Assembly: GCA_050633205.1 (NCBI GenBank) | Contig: JBOEGA010000071.1 | Location: 1-16,958, forward strand | From: CBDHHC01 sp050633205 | GTDB taxonomy: Bacteria; Pseudomonadota; Alphaproteobacteria; Rhizobiales; CBDHHC01 | DNA: 16,958 bases | Reading direction: 5' to 3' | In this document: in pieces, positions 1 to 5,405 of the stretch | Layout of the letters: every line of letters begins with the position of its first letter | How positions within the stretch are numbered: the first letter of the stretch is position 1 | Made by a program: the position numbers and the translations under genes | Notes under the pieces: model-generated | Databases searched by the model: none | Seen by the model: only the letters and a program-made list of their open reading frames with translations | Told to the model about the DNA's origin: nothing

Positions 1-395
1 GCGTGTCAGGCCGGACGGTTACAAAGAACCCGAGACGTAACCCATAAATAAGGTTGTGAAGCCTCGAATATAGAAAAGGCGATCCACCTAGAATAACTCC
101 AACTGATTTGATCCTTGTTCATTTCTGCAATCGATTTAAAGACTTGATATAGAATTGTGTCATCCTCTTTGGTGATATTCATCCAATCAAACGCACACTC
201 AAAAAAAATCAACTCTCCGTCGAGTTTTCTATCGCCCGCAACTTTTTACAGTGCTTACACGGTGTTGATGATGCAAGTTGTCATGATTTAGGCTTTGTTC
301 TAAATGATAGAGTTTTCGAAATGGCTGCATGGAAATTTACCCTTGGGTAAAATCTGATGCCTATTGGAAACTGATCCCGTCGCAACTAATAAAAC
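1..395. other. Intergenic region left of hipBA
   Basis: No convincing gene is seen here. It contains one doubtful minus-strand ORF (6-212) and a perfect 16-bp palindrome at 336-351 (TTTACCC, TT, GGGTAAA). The arms of that palindrome resemble the TTTACC/GGTAAA half-sites of the HipB-type operators further right, so it could be a distal regulator site. It has no T-tract and does not look like an intrinsic terminator. The rest is AT-rich sequence in which I recognise nothing. Confidence 0.5.
6..212 (-). CDS. Doubtful 68-aa ORF, possible gene remnant
   Basis: Unrecognised. The frame runs from a TTG at 212 to a TGA at 6-8, and it stays open about 11 codons further upstream without an ATG or GTG. 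The only purine-rich SD candidate touches the TTG, which is too close for normal initiation. The product would be rich in aromatic and acidic residues (for example IFFECAFDWMNITKEDD), a composition more protein-like than random shadow frames. It may be the tail of a decayed gene. No domain, signal peptide or membrane segment is clear, and no partner gene is adjacent. Confidence 0.22.
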   Translation of the reverse strand: MIFFECAFDWMNITKEDDTILYQVFKSIAEMNKDQISWSYSRWIAFSIFEASQPYLWVTSRVLCNRPA

Positions 396-473
396 TAAAA
401 TTATCCCGATCGGTAAAGAATAGCCCTGTTTGTGAAGATATGTAGAGAATATTTACCGATCGGGATAATTTTA
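396..473. promoter_or_regulatory. Paired HipB-type operators (22-bp perfect inverted repeat)
   Basis: Positions 396-417 and 452-473 are exact reverse complements over 22 bp, around the core TTATCCCGATCGGTAAA. Each arm is itself a near-palindrome around CCGATCGG. A third related copy, TTGTCCCGAACGGGAAA, lies at 501-517 over the start of transcription of hipB. The E. coli HipB operator is TATCC-N8-GGATA, and these sites share its TCC/GGA half-site logic. I infer autorepression by HipB bound at several operators with DNA looping or cooperative binding. Confidence 0.7.
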
Positions 474-501
474 TTGTTATTAGTTGGATATATGCTATAA
501 T
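474..501 (+). promoter_or_regulatory. hipBA promoter
   Basis: TTGTTA at 474-479 and TATAAT at 496-501 are separated by 16 bp, with a TG two bases ahead of the -10 box (extended -10). Transcription would begin near 508, inside the third HipB-type operator, so bound HipB would block RNA polymerase. This placement also rules out a hipB start at 484, which lies upstream of the promoter's -10 box. Confidence 0.65.
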
Positions 502-517
502 TGTCCCGAACGGGAAA
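501..517. promoter_or_regulatory. Third HipB-type operator, at the transcription start
   Basis: TTGTCCCGAACGGGAAA has the perfect core palindrome TCCCG-AA-CGGGA, related to the pair at 396-417 and 452-473. It lies directly after the -10 box and immediately before the hipB start codon, so it can act as the main repression site. Confidence 0.6.
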
Positions 518-525
518 GAAAAACT

Positions 526-747
526 ATGGCTAAGATCAATACAATCAGGAATCTGGGCGAATTTATTCGCAAAACACGCAAAGAGCAAGGGCTGACATTG
601 GAGCAGCTTGCGGCGGTGAGCGGTGTTGGTATTCGCTTTCTCAGTGAATTGGAAAACGGCAAAGAGACGTGCCATATTGGTAAAGTTCTGACCGTTTTAT
701 CCAACCTTGGATTAACCATGGCGGTCTATGGAGATGGTGAAGAATGA
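526..747 (+). CDS. hipB: HipB-like antitoxin, XRE-family repressor
   Basis: A 73-aa helix-turn-helix protein, predicted to bind and neutralise the HipA kinase and to repress its own operon. The HTH spans about residues 9-50 (GEFIRKTRKEQGLTLEQL, then SGVGIRFLSELENGK), typical of HipB/XRE proteins. The start ATG at 526 is chosen because the promoter and operator lie directly upstream; an in-frame ATG at 484 lies upstream of the -10 box. No strong SD is seen (GGGAAAG overlaps the operator), so initiation may be weak. The stop codon overlaps the hipA start as ATGA (744-747), indicating translational coupling. Confidence 0.9.
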   Translation: MAKINTIRNLGEFIRKTRKEQGLTLEQLAAVSGVGIRFLSELENGKETCHIGKVLTVLSNLGLTMAVYGDGEE

Positions 748-1994
748 GCCGTATCCTCGATGTTTATATGCATGGTGATTTGGTCGGAAAGCTTGTCCAA
801 GGAAAAAGAGGTGGCTTGTCCTTTGTCTATGATGCCGCCTATATCAAGGCTAGGAAATGGGCTTTATCGATTTCTCTTCCCGTGCAAGAAGAGGCCTTTG
901 AAGGCAATCAAGTGCGGGCGTTTTTTTCAGGATTACTGCCCGATGATCTGGTGCGTCATACATTGGCAAAATATCTCGGCGTATCGGACAAAAATCCCTT
1001 TGCGCTTCTTGAAGCGATTGGCGGAGAATGTGCAGGCGCATTGTCTCTCTACCTTGAAGGAACGCCGTTTGAAAAATCCAAAGACGATGATGTCGAGATT
1101 TTAGATGATAAAAAACTCAAAGAGATTTTAGACCTTCTGAAAAGACGCCCGTTATTGGCGGGTGAAGATGGTATTCGTCTGTCTTTGGCTGGTGCGCAGG
1201 ATAAATTGGCGGTTGGTTTTAAGGACGGCCAGGTAGCCTTGATTAAGGGGACAACGCCAACCACACATATATTGAAGCCGCTTATCGAACGGGTTGAGGA
1301 TAGCGTCCATAACGAGTATTTCTGTATGAGGCTAGCCAAGAGTATTGGCATTGATGCACCGCATGTCGATATGTATGTAGTCGAGAGTACGCCATGTTTT
1401 CTGATTGAACGTTATGATCGCGTTATTCATGATGATGGCACAGTCACGCGCCTTCATCAGGAGGATTTTTGTCAGGCGCTCGGAATTTTGCCGGAAATTA
1501 AATATGAACGGGAAGGCGGCCCCAACATTGCGAATTGCCAAAACCTTATCAAAAGCCATGCGGCGCGTCCGGCAGTTGACCGTATAAAGTTACTGGAAAG
1601 AGTGATCTTTAATTATCTCATTGGCAATGCGGATGCGCATGGAAAGAATTTCTCATTTCTTTATCGAAAGCGTAAACCGGACTTGGCTCCGGCATATGAC
1701 TTACTCAGTACAGCTATCTATCCAGACTTGTCGGATAAAATGGCAATGAAGATTGGTGGCAAATATAAACCGAATGATGTCTTCTTACGCCACTGGTATA
1801 AACTTATTCCCGACACCAAAGCTGCACAAAGAAATCTAGGTAAACAGCTCGTTGATCTTGCACATAAAACAAATGATCATGCACATGCTTTGAAAGACAG
1901 TCTTGAGAAAGAGGGGATAAAATCGGTTGTTTTTGAGAAAATTTGCGCTGTCGTTAAAAAAAATGCCGAAGATATATTCGAGCAACTCAAATAG
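744..1994 (+). CDS. hipA: HipA-family serine/threonine kinase toxin
   Basis: A 416-aa kinase toxin; the E. coli relative phosphorylates glutamyl-tRNA synthetase and halts translation, giving persistence. The N-terminal HipA_N domain (about 1-105) is followed by the kinase domain. Visible motifs are RLSLAGAQDK at 145-154, whose Ser147 matches the autophosphorylated serine loop, and HILKPL at 175-180 with the likely ATP-binding lysine 178. IGNADAHGKN at 293-302 carries the catalytic Asp297, and APAYDL at 315-320 carries the metal-binding Asp319. All key residues are intact and the length is normal for the family, so it should be active. It overlaps hipB by 4 bp. The exact target cannot be read from sequence, because HipA homologues vary in substrate. 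Confidence 0.93.
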   Translation: MSRILDVYMHGDLVGKLVQGKRGGLSFVYDAAYIKARKWALSISLPVQEEAFEGNQVRAFFSGLLPDDLVRHTLAKYLGVSDKNPFALLEAIGGECAGALSLYLEGTPFEKSKDDDVEILDDKKLKEILDLLKRRPLLAGEDGIRLSLAGAQDKLAVGFKDGQVALIKGTTPTTHILKPLIERVEDSVHNEYFCMRLAKSIGIDAPHVDMYVVESTPCFLIERYDRVIHDDGTVTRLHQEDFCQALGILPEIKYEREGGPNIANCQNLIKSHAARPAVDRIKLLERVIFNYLIGNADAHGKNFSFLYRKRKPDLAPAYDLLSTAIYPDLSDKMAMKIGGKYKPNDVFLRHWYKLIPDTKAAQRNLGKQLVDLAHKTNDHAHALKDSLEKEGIKSVVFEKICAVVKKNAEDIFEQLK

Positions 1995-2516
1995 CCATTT
2001 TAAACCAGCTTCCTGCTGAATATGCGGGACTAAAACACACGTGCCTTATGCTGCTAAAACTTCAGCTTGTGTCAAAAGACGAAGAATCTGCTCAAATCCA
2101 TGCCTCATCTTACCCATAATCCCCATCGTGGAGGCCGCAAATCACTTCTATATCACGAGATAAAAAACAGGTAGTTTATTGTAGTATCTGTGTTTGCGGT
2201 CAAGCATAACTCTCGTCCGACAAGCAATCTTCCTGGATAGTGTTTCCTCAACCAAGAACCAATTTGTCCCAAACTGGAAATTTTAGTCGCCCTAAAAACC
2301 TACCAAAAATGAAAAAGCGCAATGTGCGCAATGAAAAGTGAGATTCTATTTATGTTTTGTTTGCAATTAAGCAACAGTCGTGAGGAATCGCAAATTTTTT
2401 TCCTAAAAATCGCATCGTGTAATATCAATAAGTTAACCCCGAAAAATGTCCTAAATGCTATTAAATGATGTCAATATTGTTCTTGCTATTTCCAAATATC
2501 ACCCCAAACTTAATTA
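1995..2516. other. Non-coding AT-rich spacer between hipA and the AlpA-like gene
   Basis: About 520 bp without a supported gene. It contains one short decayed-looking frame (2046-2126, minus) and a tandem GCGCAATG repeat at 2317-2324 and 2326-2333. The first copy, within AAGCGCAATG (2315-2324), recurs in reverse at 2929-2938 beyond the AlpA-like gene. I see no terminator with a T-tract directly after hipA. Confidence 0.5.
2046..2126 (-). pseudogene. Possible C-terminal gene fragment, 26 codons
   Basis: A minus-strand frame starts at ATG 2126 and ends at TAA 2046. It would encode a short peptide ending RHGFEQILRLLTQAEVLAA, which reads like the helical C-terminus of a larger protein rather than random sequence. 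A stop codon lies seven codons upstream of the ATG, and no SD is visible. A decayed transposase or other mobile-element gene is possible, but I do not recognise it with any certainty. Confidence 0.18.
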
Positions 2517-2531
2517 GAACAAACAGAGAAC
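2517..2531 (+). promoter_or_regulatory. Predicted LexA (SOS) box before the AlpA-like gene
   Basis: The sequence GAACAAACAGAGAAC is an exact GAAC-N7-GAAC direct repeat, the alphaproteobacterial LexA site. It differs by a single spacer base from the box in front of imuA at 6035-6049. It lies 45 bp before the start codon at 2577 and directly follows the -10-like TAATTA, the same layout as at imuA (TATATA then GAAC). Repression by LexA and induction on DNA damage are inferred. Confidence 0.7.
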
Positions 2532-2576
2532 TTGTTTGTATTCATTATTTTTATTAGCGGGGAGTTTTAATTAAAT

Positions 2577-2813
2577 ATGGAAAATATAGATGATCAGGAA
2601 CCAGGTGAGTATTACTATCTAACAACACGAGAAGCGGCCGCATTTTTGAAGATATCCCCTCGTACTCTCGAAAGATTGCGGATAACCGGAGGCGGTCCAC
2701 GATTCACGAAAGTGGGAACAAGCATACGATCAAGAGTCGTATACAAAAGATCCGACTTAATTGAATGGATGGAAGGCAGATCCTTTGGATCGACTTCCGA
2801 ATATGATTAAGCT
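2577..2813 (+). CDS. AlpA/excisionase-like winged-helix DNA-binding protein
   Basis: A small DNA-binding protein, 77 aa, of the MerR-like HTH_17 type (AlpA, Xis or regulator). The core runs from YLTTREAAAFLKISPRTLE (about 14-32) through the wing GGPRFTKVG (about 39-47) to VVYKRSDLIEWM (about 54-65), the usual pattern of one helix-turn-helix plus wing. Proteins of this kind bend DNA for excision or switch on integrase genes in satellites and islands. SD GGGGAG lies at 2559-2564, a somewhat long 12 nt from the ATG. The LexA box upstream suggests SOS induction. Strong palindromes lie just downstream and may be its targets. No integrase is adjacent. Confidence 0.85.
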
Positions 2814-2840
2814 TCATAATTAAGCGATCAGAAACAAGCT

Positions 2841-2860
2841 CAAAGCGCAAATGCGCTTTG
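2841..2860. repeat. Palindrome CAAAGCGCA/TGCGCTTTG
   Basis: A 9-bp perfect stem with a 2-nt centre lies 28 bp after the AlpA-like gene. It has no T-tract, so it is more likely a protein-binding site or RNA structure than an intrinsic terminator. Its half-site AAGCGCA recurs at 2315 and, in reverse, near 2932. Confidence 0.6.
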
Positions 2861-2882
2861 GGTAATATGGACGCCCTAGAAA

Positions 2883-2916
2883 GTGTACCCAAAGTCTTTA
2901 AGGACTTTGGGTACAC
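2883..2916. repeat. 14-bp perfect stem-loop GTGTACCCAAAGTC
   Basis: The arms 2883-2896 and 2903-2916 are exact reverse complements with a 6-nt loop (TTTAAG). The 5' arm can instead pair with CTTTGGGTA at 2856-2864, part of the previous palindrome, giving two mutually exclusive structures. There is no downstream T-run. The long perfect arms fit a dimer-binding operator, an excision/replication site or an RNA switch. Confidence 0.65.
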
Positions 2917-2920
2917 GGTA

Positions 2921-2935
2921 CGCAAGGGCATTGCG
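2921..2935. repeat. Short palindrome CGCAA/TTGCG
   Basis: A 5-bp stem with a 5-nt loop closes the palindrome cluster. Within it, CATTGCGCTT (2929-2938) is the reverse complement of AAGCGCAATG at 2315-2324, upstream of the AlpA-like gene. Confidence 0.4.
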
Positions 2936-2984
2936 CTTGTAAGATGTTGATATATAATACATAATTTACATTTTTGGTCTATTT

Positions 2985-3064
2985 CCTTGTGCACAAATGG
3001 AGCTCGAAATCATGTCATTTTATTGATATTAATGAGTTTTTTCGTGCACATTTGGTGCACAAGG
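2985..3064. repeat. GTGCAC motif cluster with an imperfect inverted repeat
   Basis: GTGCAC occurs at 2989-2994, 3044-3049 and 3055-3060, spaced 55 and 11 bp, close to whole helical turns. The first is inside the perfect palindrome TTGTGCACAA (2987-2996). CCTTGTGCAC(C)AAATG reads in opposite directions at 2985-2999 and 3050-3064 with one inserted base. A further palindrome TGCATATGCA lies at 3071-3080. Phased repeated sites suggest a regulator or replication-protein binding region. Confidence 0.5.
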
Positions 3065-3264
3065 GGTAGATGCATATGCACCTATAATAGAGGAAAAAGT
3101 GAGTATCTAGAGATATTTTGCTGCTGAACTACAAAATTATTCATGATGCGACTATTTAAAGACTTAAACAGTTTGGTTATGAAAAATGAACTGGATATTA
3201 TGTCAACAATATCTCGCAATATGTTATGTCAAAAATTGTGTAAATTTATTGACATAATCACTGT
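3065..3264. other. AT-rich non-coding stretch left of the iteron-like array
   Basis: A TATAAT lies at 3083-3088 without a convincing -35 box. A small forward frame starting at 3143 runs into the CCCCGTCCA repeats and has no SD, so I do not call it. The high AT content next to a GC-rich repeat array resembles a DNA-unwinding element of a replication origin, but no initiator gene is in view. Confidence 0.35.
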
Positions 3265-3343
3265 GGCCAGCAGTTATATAAGTGCTGGCCAACCCCGTCC
3301 AATGGCTAGGACAACCCCGTCCAAACCCCGTCCACCCCGTCCA
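3265..3343 (+). repeat. Iteron-like array I: four CCCCGTCCA copies plus GGCCAGCA inverted repeat
   Basis: CCCCGTCCA occurs at 3293-3301, 3315-3323, 3326-3334 and 3335-3343, with steps of 22, 11 and 9 bp, roughly helical. It is preceded by an inverted repeat GGCCAGCA (3265-3272) / TGCTGGCC (3283-3290) around an AT-rich centre. Repeats with a helical period and an adjoining inverted repeat are the usual form of plasmid or satellite iterons bound by a replication initiator. That role is an inference; the pattern itself is seen directly. Confidence 0.75.
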
Positions 3344-3550
3344 AAAGATCTTCCAAATAAGAGAGGCTGTTTTCTTTTCATAATCTATTTTAATTAACAT
3401 AATAATTGCATATGCAATAGTATATGTGTATTTAAACACGCTCAGAGCTCTCCTCAGAACATTTCGAGAGGAAAGCCGGAATTTGTGGTATAAGTAAAAA
3501 CGCGCGAAATTGATTGGTTGTTGCCAAAAAATCTCTAAAGGTGCCCAATT
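3344..3550. other. AT-rich spacer between the two iteron-like arrays
   Basis: About 200 bp of AT-rich DNA separates the two CCCCGTCCA clusters. No credible ORF is seen; the long minus-strand frame across it (3224-3622) reads the repeats as WTG runs and is judged an artefact. The arrangement of repeat cluster, AT-rich region and repeat cluster fits an origin with a melting region. Confidence 0.4.
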
Positions 3551-3606
3551 GTCCAACCCCGTCCACGTCCAACTGCTGGCCAGAAACCCCGTCCAAGCCC
3601 CGTCCA
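3551..3606 (+). repeat. Iteron-like array II: three CCCCGTCCA copies plus partial copies
   Basis: Full copies lie at 3557-3565, 3587-3595 and 3598-3606, all in the same orientation as array I. Partial GTCCA copies lie at 3551 and 3567. CTGCTGGCCAG at 3573-3583 repeats the GGCCAGCA motif of array I. The last two full copies are 11 bp apart. Confidence 0.7.
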
Positions 3607-3853
3607 TCTGTTCTCGGAGCATTTTATATTATGTCTAATTGAAAAACGGGCAAATTCGGATGGAGAAGCCTGATTATAAAAATAAAACTTGACAGCTAAT
3701 CAGCTTACTGATTTACAAGCGCCGGACACCTGAAATGCTATGCAGTCGGTCGTCCGGCTTTTGTAATTTCAAAAATGATATTTTGACATAACCAATTGCT
3801 TAGAGGAGCCCAAGAAATTTTCTGGAATTGCCTACCTTCAGCCATTTCCAAGG
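3607..3853. other. Non-coding stretch between array II and the second AlpA-like gene
   Basis: No gene is supported here. The one clear structure is the imperfect stem-loop at 3715-3764, described separately. The rest is AT-rich sequence running into the 3' end of the minus-strand gene at 3854. Confidence 0.4.
3715..3764 (+). terminator. Imperfect stem-loop with short T-run
   Basis: GCCGGAC at 3721-3727 pairs with GTCCGGC at 3752-3758, and flanking ACAA/TTGT extends the stem imperfectly. A TTTT run follows the right arm, but the 24-nt loop is long for an intrinsic terminator. It could end rightward transcription from the repeat region. An attC-like recombination hairpin is an alternative that I cannot support further. 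Confidence 0.3.
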
Positions 3854-4072
3854 CTATGCCCCACCCATCTCAATTCCATAAACCAACCAATCACTAACGT
3901 CTTTCGTGTTGTACCTGATAGCACCAGATTTGAATTTTAGATATTTCGGACCGATTTTCTTTTTACGATAGTCAACCAGTGTTGTAGGACTTAACTGCAG
4001 ATATTCAGCAAGCTGCTTTGTCGTCCAAAGTGCCGGCAGTTCGATAATCAGGTAACCGTTTTTAGTTCGCAT
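3854..4072 (-). CDS. AlpA/excisionase-like DNA-binding protein (second copy type)
   Basis: A 72-aa protein of the HTH_17 type, distinct in sequence from the one at 2577. The helix-turn-helix covers LWTTKQLAEYLQLSPTTL (about 15-32), the wing KKKIGPKYLKFKSG (about 36-49) and the C-terminal IRYNTKDVSDWL (about 51-62). The ATG at 4072 is preferred over the GTG at 4078 because AGGAG sits 5 nt before it. A 15-bp palindrome (4085-4099) lies just upstream of the SD and may be its own operator. It may direct excision or control genes of the element; the partner gene is not in view. It lies about 100 bp downstream of the 219-aa gene, with its own leader. Confidence 0.82.
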   Translation of the reverse strand: MRTKNGYLIIELPALWTTKQLAEYLQLSPTTLVDYRKKKIGPKYLKFKSGAIRYNTKDVSDWLVYGIEMGGA

Positions 4073-4084
4073 AACCACTCCTGT

Positions 4085-4099
4085 ACAATGTGAAACATT
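4085..4099. promoter_or_regulatory. Palindrome CAATGT-N3-ACATTG before the second AlpA-like gene
   Basis: Six-base perfect arms surround a 3-nt centre, ending 2 nt upstream of the SD on the minus strand. It may be an autoregulatory operator or an RNA hairpin that affects ribosome access. No experimental parallel is known to me. Confidence 0.45.
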
Positions 4100-4179
4100 G
4101 CATCAGTATGGCAGCAATTTAAAATCCCAGGGAGTAGCGCCAAAAGCTTGAGCGCGATTTTTTTTTGCGGACAGTTTTT

Positions 4180-4839
4180 CTAATATAACCTCCCCAATCG
4201 CCGCCTTTCCTGCTCCTCCAGCGCACGGAGGTTTTCCTGAAATTTCAATCCAACAAAACATTCCTGTTCGGCATCCACATAAGGCGCCTTGCCACGATTG
4301 TCGTCCTTCAAAGCTTCAAAAGCTTTGTCATTCCTCATCACGTTTGCAATGACAGCTTCAACAATCTTATCAAGTGGGAACTTGCGGACCGACTGCAGTT
4401 CTTCGAGTCGGGTCAAAGTATGTTCACCGAGCTGAATATTCAGGTAGCGAAACCGTTCTCTTGAGGAGCAGGCAGACATCTGCTCCTCAATGAGTTCCCG
4501 GATTTCTTTCTTGATGAAGATCTTGTCCCCGTCAAACATCTCGTCATAGATCTCCTGCACCAGATCATCTTTCTTCTGGATAAGCTTTTCAAGCTCGCCA
4601 AGATGCCTCTGCAATGAGATAAAGGCATCAGACACCTGCCGGGTTCCAAGCCGGATTGCTTTTCTGAACTCACATACATTAACACTATCAAGAACCTCAT
4701 CAGCCTCATTCACGAGTTTCTCGCGTGCCTCTGCAATCAGAAGCATGGTCGCATAAAAGACCTTGTCCAACGCTTCAATCTTGTCCATATGCCAGGAAAT
4801 CATCGGTTCCCTGCCATCCTGTTTCTGTTCTTCGTCCAT
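4180..4839 (-). CDS. Unknown 219-aa helical, charged protein
   Basis: Unrecognised. The product is strongly charged and almost wholly helical in appearance. Heptad-like stretches from about 20 to 130 (for example LQRHLGELEKLIQKKDDLVQ) suggest coiled coils. A KFPLDKIVEAVIANVMRND segment and a basic C-terminus (EEQERRRLGRLY) follow. No signal peptide, membrane segment or catalytic motif is visible, so it is probably cytoplasmic, perhaps a DNA- or protein-binding accessory of the element. The SD AGGGGA lies about 8 nt before the ATG. It is the last gene of a three-gene minus-strand operon, 21 bp after the 54-aa ORF. Confidence 0.8.
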   Translation of the reverse strand: MDEEQKQDGREPMISWHMDKIEALDKVFYATMLLIAEAREKLVNEADEVLDSVNVCEFRKAIRLGTRQVSDAFISLQRHLGELEKLIQKKDDLVQEIYDEMFDGDKIFIKKEIRELIEEQMSACSSRERFRYLNIQLGEHTLTRLEELQSVRKFPLDKIVEAVIANVMRNDKAFEALKDDNRGKAPYVDAEQECFVGLKFQENLRALEEQERRRLGRLY

Positions 4840-4860
4840 GCCCCATATTCCCCTAAAAAT

Positions 4861-5025
4861 TCAGCCCCGTGTCCCTTGCCTCTGTATTTGAGCCAACCTG
4901 ATCCGCATAAAATCAAGCTTCCTCTGCATATCCTCTAAAACAGACAGGCATTCAGAAACGGCTTCGACCTCCCGTCCCTCAGCCTTCCGATTGTCGTTTG
5001 AGATTTTCAGTTTGCTATCCGCCAT
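4861..5025 (-). CDS. Small unknown protein, 54 aa
   Basis: A short gene sandwiched in the operon. The ATG at 5025 overlaps the stop of the preceding gene (TAATG), which strongly suggests translational coupling and real coding. The product begins MADSKLKISNDNRKAEGREV and continues as a charged amphipathic helix (SVLEDMQRKLDFMRIRLAQI) with a heptad-like pattern, suggesting a dimer or a partner for the helical 219-aa protein that follows 21 bp later. No known domain is recognised. Confidence 0.6.
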   Translation of the reverse strand: MADSKLKISNDNRKAEGREVEAVSECLSVLEDMQRKLDFMRIRLAQIQRQGTRG

Positions 5026-5252
5026 TAACAGAGCTCCTTGAAATACCAGAGCCCCATATAATCCGGCATATGTTTGATCCGCATCTGAAGCTCCAGATAC
5101 TGGATGCCCTGAGCAGCCAGATCAGCTTTCACCGTCTCATAGGCCGTATCCGGTTCGCTTCTGAATGTCTTCGCCGCCAGGTTCCCCAGTGTGATCAGCG
5201 TATCCTCCTTCTCCTTAGCCACAGCAATCACGCGCATTTTCTCATTTGTCAT
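5025..5252 (-). CDS. Small unknown protein, 75 aa, first gene of the minus operon
   Basis: Unrecognised. The ATG at 5252 is preferred over 5258 because GAGGGA then lies about 8 nt upstream instead of 2. The product has a short beta-like start (MRVIAVAKEKE), a helical centre (LITLGNLAAKTFRSEPDTA) and an end rich in aromatic residues (YMGLWYFKELC). No membrane segment is seen. It is divergently oriented to the XRE regulator at 5406 across a region with two palindromic operators, so that regulator probably controls this operon. Confidence 0.68.
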   Translation of the reverse strand: MTNEKMRVIAVAKEKEDTLITLGNLAAKTFRSEPDTAYETVKADLAAQGIQYLELQMRIKHMPDYMGLWYFKELC

Positions 5253-5323
5253 GTGCATATTCCCTCTGGCACACCTTCTCCATTGAACATGAAGGTGCTA
5301 ATGTCTTGAATTAATTACATAAA

Positions 5324-5376
5324 TACTCTTTTAGAGTAAAATAACTTCATTAGAGTTTTTTTACTCTTTTGGAGTA
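5324..5376. promoter_or_regulatory. Two ACTCTTTT(A/G)GAGT operators in the divergent promoter region
   Basis: TACTCT-N3-AGAGTA lies at 5324-5338 and TACTC-N5-GAGTA at 5362-5376, with centres 38 bp apart. A further half-site TAGAGT lies at 5351-5356. They lie between the XRE gene (start 5406) and the minus-strand operon (start 5252), where a dimeric XRE repressor would be expected to bind and control both directions. Confidence 0.65.
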
Positions 5377-5405
5377 ATATCACTATTATTCGGCAAGATC
5401 AAGTA

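Noticed and set aside
2841..2941. CRISPR array or intrinsic terminator
   Set aside because: The palindromes are not regularly spaced identical repeats with spacers, and no T-run follows any of the stems.
3143..3397. 84-aa plus-strand ORF starting MMRLFKDLN
   Set aside because: Its C-terminal half is translated from the repeat array, and there is no SD before the ATG.
3224..3622. 132-aa minus-strand ORF with repeated WTG motifs
   Set aside because: The repeats come from CCCCGTCCA iteron-like copies read on the opposite strand; no SD or family resemblance, and the non-coding repeat explanation is simpler.
3700..3725. Similarity of TACTGATTTACAAGC to the anticodon region of tRNA-Thr, as a possible att copy
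   Set aside because: The match is short and needs a gap, and the flanking tRNA sequence is absent, so it is probably chance.
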